Source: Ignavibacteriae bacterium HGW-Ignavibacteriae-3
GTDB lineage: Bacteria; Bacteroidota; Ignavibacteria; Ignavibacteriales; Melioribacteraceae
Length of the DNA: 35,878 bases
Reading direction: 5' to 3'
Assembly: GCA_002839795.1 (NCBI GenBank)
Contig: PGYS01000017.1
Coordinates: 1 to 35,878, forward strand
Each line of letters opens with the position of its first letter. Within the stretch, counting starts at the first letter, position 1. Below are positions 33,114 to 35,878 of the stretch, piece by piece. Made by a program: the position numbers and the translations under genes. The notes under the pieces were generated by a model. The model did not search any database. It was not told where the DNA came from and worked only from the letters and a program-made list of their open reading frames with translations.

Positions 33114-35237
33114 TTGAAACTAAGATATTTCTATATCATCTTTCTTTTTGCTTCGTTCATAATTTCCGCTCAACCGGAGATTGAATATGAGTTGACCAGC
33201 ATTCAGTTTAAGGGAAATGAAATATTCTCCGCGTCAGACCTCAGACCATTGATCCAGTCAAAAGAATCCCCCGGTTGGTTATCAAAATTTATGAATAAAT
33301 TTTCCTCCCTGGGCGGTGAGGCTGTCTATTTCGATTCCCTGCTCATCCCGGGTGACATTAATTCTCTTAAAGCATTTTATCAGTCCAGGGGATATTTCAG
33401 AACCCGTATAACAGCCGATCACAGAATTGATTCTGCTGATGGCACCGCCTCGCTTGTTTTTAAGATACACGAATCTCAGCCGGCCTATTTCAAATCCTTT
33501 GTTGTAAAAGGACTGGAATGGATAGCTCCATCTTTTCAGGAGACTCTTTATGGACAGATGCATCAGGATACCAGTACTGTTTATGAAGACGCGATTGTGG
33601 AGGACAAGAAAAATTTCATATTGAACTTTCTTCGTGACCACGGGTACATGCTGGTTAATACGGATCGGCCCGATATTGTTATTGATACCATTAAGAACAG
33701 CGTATCTGTGCTGATGAAATTTGAAACGGGTACGCGTTATAAGATCGGCGAAATTAGAACTAAACGGACGGGAATGGGAGCGGATTATGTCGATGACGAG
33801 TTGCTAAAGGAAATTGTCGGAATTAATCCCGGGACCTGGTACAGCAACTATGATATCCAGAGAGGTACCGTACGCTTATTCAGAACCAATTTGTTCTCAC
33901 GTGCCTCTGTTAACGGTGTTATTGCGGACACAAGCGGTATATACGTTCCGCTGGATATAACTGCCGATATCGGTCTGATGCATGAACTCTCCCCCGAGAT
34001 GATTGTAAATAATGAGGATAATACTTTTAATTTAGGCTTGGGTTTAAATCTGACCAAGAAAAATTTTCTCGGGGCGGCAAGAAAAATCACCATAGGAACA
34101 TCAATAGCGGCGCAGAATATCTCTGAATTTATTAAGAATCCCTCTTTTGCGGATTCTACATTTTACGGATACGCGGATGCGAGAATATCGATAGAACAGC
34201 CGTTTCTTTTCGGTCAGCCTATCAACTCAAAACTGGAAACATATATCACAACTCAAAAAAGAAAAGATGAATATAATTCTCTGCTATACGGCGCAAAATT
34301 CAGTTTCGACTTTGAACTTCCGCAGATCACCTATTTTAATTCATTCAATGCCTATTTCAATATTGAGCGTACAGAATATACTTATAAGCGCAATTACCTT
34401 CTTGAGCTGATGAGCCGTTCGTTTCTTTTGAAAGATTATACACAAAGCGCCGCCGATTCTCTGGCAAAAGACAGACTCGATACTACACTTGGCGGGAAAC
34501 TTGTCTCTGCAAATACTAATGCCACAATAGGCGCCAATCTCGGCGCCAATAAAACAAACGATCCATTTTTTCCTACAAGAGGATATGCTATTTCATTTCT
34601 GATCGAAGATGCCAATTCTATTCCGTATCTCTTCAGTAAATTGACGAACTCAGAATTTTCGAGACCGCTTTTTTTCAAAGCTGTAGCCACGGCGGCGCTA
34701 TATCTTCCGGTCTTTGATTCCAGGGTCGACGCGATAGGACTTAAATTTAAGATCGGGCAGATATTTACTTATAGCGGAGATAAAGCAAATATTTCCTTGA
34801 ATCAGAGGCTGTACGCGGGCGGAGGCAACTCTGTACGCGGATGGCCCACAAGAGAACTGGTTCCGAGAACGGAAGAATTTAATCTCACGGAAAATCTTAA
34901 TCAGGGAGACCTTGAAGCCATTCTGATTAGAGGTGCGGCGACAGGCGGATTTTTTCTTTTTGAGGGTTCGGTCGAAATGAGAAACCGCCTGTTCGGACGG
35001 TTCGGTTCAGCTCTGTTCCTTGATTACGGCAACACATTTAACAGCCCTAAAGAATTCAGGTACGACGCAATTGCGGTTGCTGCCGGATTCGGTCTCCGTT
35101 ACTATTCGGATTTTGCGCCGTTCAGGATCGATTTCGGGATTAAGGTTTATGATCCAAGCGACCTACGTCCCATTTCCCAAAAACAATTCTGGAAAGATCT
35201 ACTACAGTTCCATATAGGAATAGGAGAGGCATTTTAA
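33114..35237 (+). CDS. BamA/TamA-like outer membrane protein (Omp85 family)
   Basis: A 707-residue Omp85-family protein with a signal peptide (FYIIFLFASFIISAQ), three or so POTRA-like regions in the N-terminal 250 residues (TSIQFKGNEIFSASDLRPLI, LKAFYQSRGYFRTRI, IVGINPGTWYSNYDIQRGTVRL), and a C-terminal beta-barrel. The barrel has the conserved lid-loop motif GGGNSVRGWPTRE and ends in phenylalanine. Its length is closer to TamA-type proteins than to full BamA (about 800). It inserts or exports membrane proteins; the partner is not visible. The start is TTG 33114, required because no ATG occurs before the conserved part, and a signal peptide begins there. Confidence 0.88.
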   Translation: MKLRYFYIIFLFASFIISAQPEIEYELTSIQFKGNEIFSASDLRPLIQSKESPGWLSKFMNKFSSLGGEAVYFDSLLIPGDINSLKAFYQSRGYFRTRITADHRIDSADGTASLVFKIHESQPAYFKSFVVKGLEWIAPSFQETLYGQMHQDTSTVYEDAIVEDKKNFILNFLRDHGYMLVNTDRPDIVIDTIKNSVSVLMKFETGTRYKIGEIRTKRTGMGADYVDDELLKEIVGINPGTWYSNYDIQRGTVRLFRTNLFSRASVNGVIADTSGIYVPLDITADIGLMHELSPEMIVNNEDNTFNLGLGLNLTKKNFLGAARKITIGTSIAAQNISEFIKNPSFADSTFYGYADARISIEQPFLFGQPINSKLETYITTQKRKDEYNSLLYGAKFSFDFELPQITYFNSFNAYFNIERTEYTYKRNYLLELMSRSFLLKDYTQSAADSLAKDRLDTTLGGKLVSANTNATIGANLGANKTNDPFFPTRGYAISFLIEDANSIPYLFSKLTNSEFSRPLFFKAVATAALYLPVFDSRVDAIGLKFKIGQIFTYSGDKANISLNQRLYAGGGNSVRGWPTRELVPRTEEFNLTENLNQGDLEAILIRGAATGGFFLFEGSVEMRNRLFGRFGSALFLDYGNTFNSPKEFRYDAIAVAAGFGLRYYSDFAPFRIDFGIKVYDPSDLRPISQKQFWKDLLQFHIGIGEAF

Positions 35238-35246
35238 GATTAGTAA

Positions 35247-35273
35247 AAAGGCGACCAATATTAGATCGCCTTT
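35247..35273 (+). terminator. Weak hairpin after BamA-like gene
   Basis: Stem AAAGGCGA / TCGCCTTT (35247-35254 and 35266-35273) with an 11-base loop and no long T-run. The rest of 35274-35422 shows nothing I could define. Confidence 0.5.
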
Positions 35274-35422
35274 CCATCTCTGCATTTACGTTTTTTGTTT
35301 CACACTTCCTGATTTTTACACTGCCCCTATTTGTTGTACCAGCATAATTGTTCGTTTCCTTCATCCTCCCGGAATCCTAATATGATTATTGGATCCGTTT
35401 TGTGGGGGGATAGGTCAAAAAA

Positions 35423-35878
35423 TCAATCTTGCTTTTCTAAAACAACTATTATTGGAGTTTGAGTTTCCAGTTTTCCTTCAAGTTTCCCGTCTTTAATCTT
35501 AAAATATAACTGCGGTAACGAAAGGACATTCTGAAAATTTTTGAATTGTAGTGAATCATTTTTTATAGTATAAATACCTTCAAAAATTTCATCAATTCCT
35601 TCGTGTTGTGAGCTCGGTGGTTTCGGCACTATTAATCTACCTCTTACAGTGAAATCAATCGATAGTACCGCGGATATCATTCCCCCATTCGCCAATACAT
35701 CCCATGAAGCATCATTGGGTAGAGGTTGGGTGAAGGTTGTTGCTAAATAATTACCTGACACACGCAAAGCGTTAGGGTCGTATTGTATTAGCTCATTGAG
35801 ATTTTCCTTGCATGACATTAATGAGGCTAAAAAGGTTATTGCAAATATTATCCTTAGGATTGTTTTGCAATGATTCAT
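35423..35878 (-). CDS. Small lipoprotein of unknown function
   Basis: A 151-residue protein on the minus strand whose ATG is the last codon of the window. A signal peptide with lipobox FLASLMS-Cys23 predicts a lipoprotein. The mature part has no family I recognise; it has short beta-like stretches (LRVSGNYLATTFTQ, RGRLIVPKPP, GIYTIKNDSLQFKNF, LPQLYFKIKDGKLEGKLE). That pattern (GxYxIxxDxLxxK) is like small beta-barrel lipocalin-type or DUF4488-like lipoproteins, a loose impression. The upstream region lies outside the window, so an earlier start cannot be excluded. Confidence 0.6.
   Translation of the reverse strand: MNHCKTILRIIFAITFLASLMSCKENLNELIQYDPNALRVSGNYLATTFTQPLPNDASWDVLANGGMISAVLSIDFTVRGRLIVPKPPSSQHEGIDEIFEGIYTIKNDSLQFKNFQNVLSLPQLYFKIKDGKLEGKLETQTPIIVVLEKQD

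Overview
The window looks like chromosomal DNA of the Ignavibacteria/Melioribacter branch of the Bacteroidota-Chlorobi superphylum. The best evidence is a type IX secretion sorting domain (NQNYPNPFNPST ... SGIYFY ... KMVLMK) on a secreted protease, together with an AT-leaning composition, TTG/GTG starts with good Shine-Dalgarno sequences, an indolepyruvate oxidoreductase without ferredoxin domain, a bacilliredoxin, and many short interspersed repeats. I assign the phylum by these hallmarks, not by a database search. No rRNA, tRNA, CRISPR array, prophage or intact insertion sequence was seen.

Layout. Region 1 (1-2567, minus): a TolC-type outer-membrane protein, a PhnD-like periplasmic binding protein and the first 15 codons of a further gene. 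Region 2 (2733-4583, minus): a compact three-gene set, esterase, DUF985 cupin and macro-domain hydrolase. Region 3 (4773-6035, plus): two unrecognised genes; the first has a sigma-54-like promoter, the second has two identical 16-bp palindromic operators upstream. Region 4 (6225-9627): an aminotransferase converging on iorAB, together a plausible aromatic amino acid fermentation pathway. Region 5 (9800-12870, plus): PTS IIA-like protein, hisS, an unknown gene and rlmB. Region 6 (12915-19772, plus): sufB-sufC-sufD-sufS-sufT, a bacilliredoxin and an Rrf2 regulator; the sufB promoter carries an inverted repeat that is a good candidate for that regulator's binding site. Every gap between sufB and sufC, and from sufD to the gene after rrf2, holds a short interspersed repeat. 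Region 7 (20055-22733, plus): a small lipoprotein and an M30-like secreted metalloprotease. Region 8 (22827-25458, minus): epimerase, GNAT acetyltransferase and a deoxyhypusine synthase homologue. Region 9 (25593-29914, plus): rplM-rpsI, rpsB-tsf, pyrH-frr, a translation block punctuated by clear terminators. Region 10 (30040-35878): malic enzyme, an L,D-transpeptidase-like protein whose catalytic Cys is Ser, a BamA/TamA-like protein, and a small lipoprotein on the opposite strand.

Most of the window is housekeeping. I do not see a clear new multi-gene system. The items most worth checking are the suf promoter/Rrf2 operator, the four-copy TGTCATT...TGACA repeat family, the paired TTAGTA-N4-TACTAA operators in front of an unknown protein, the Cys-to-Ser L,D-transpeptidase, and the bacilliredoxin with two extra C-terminal cysteines.
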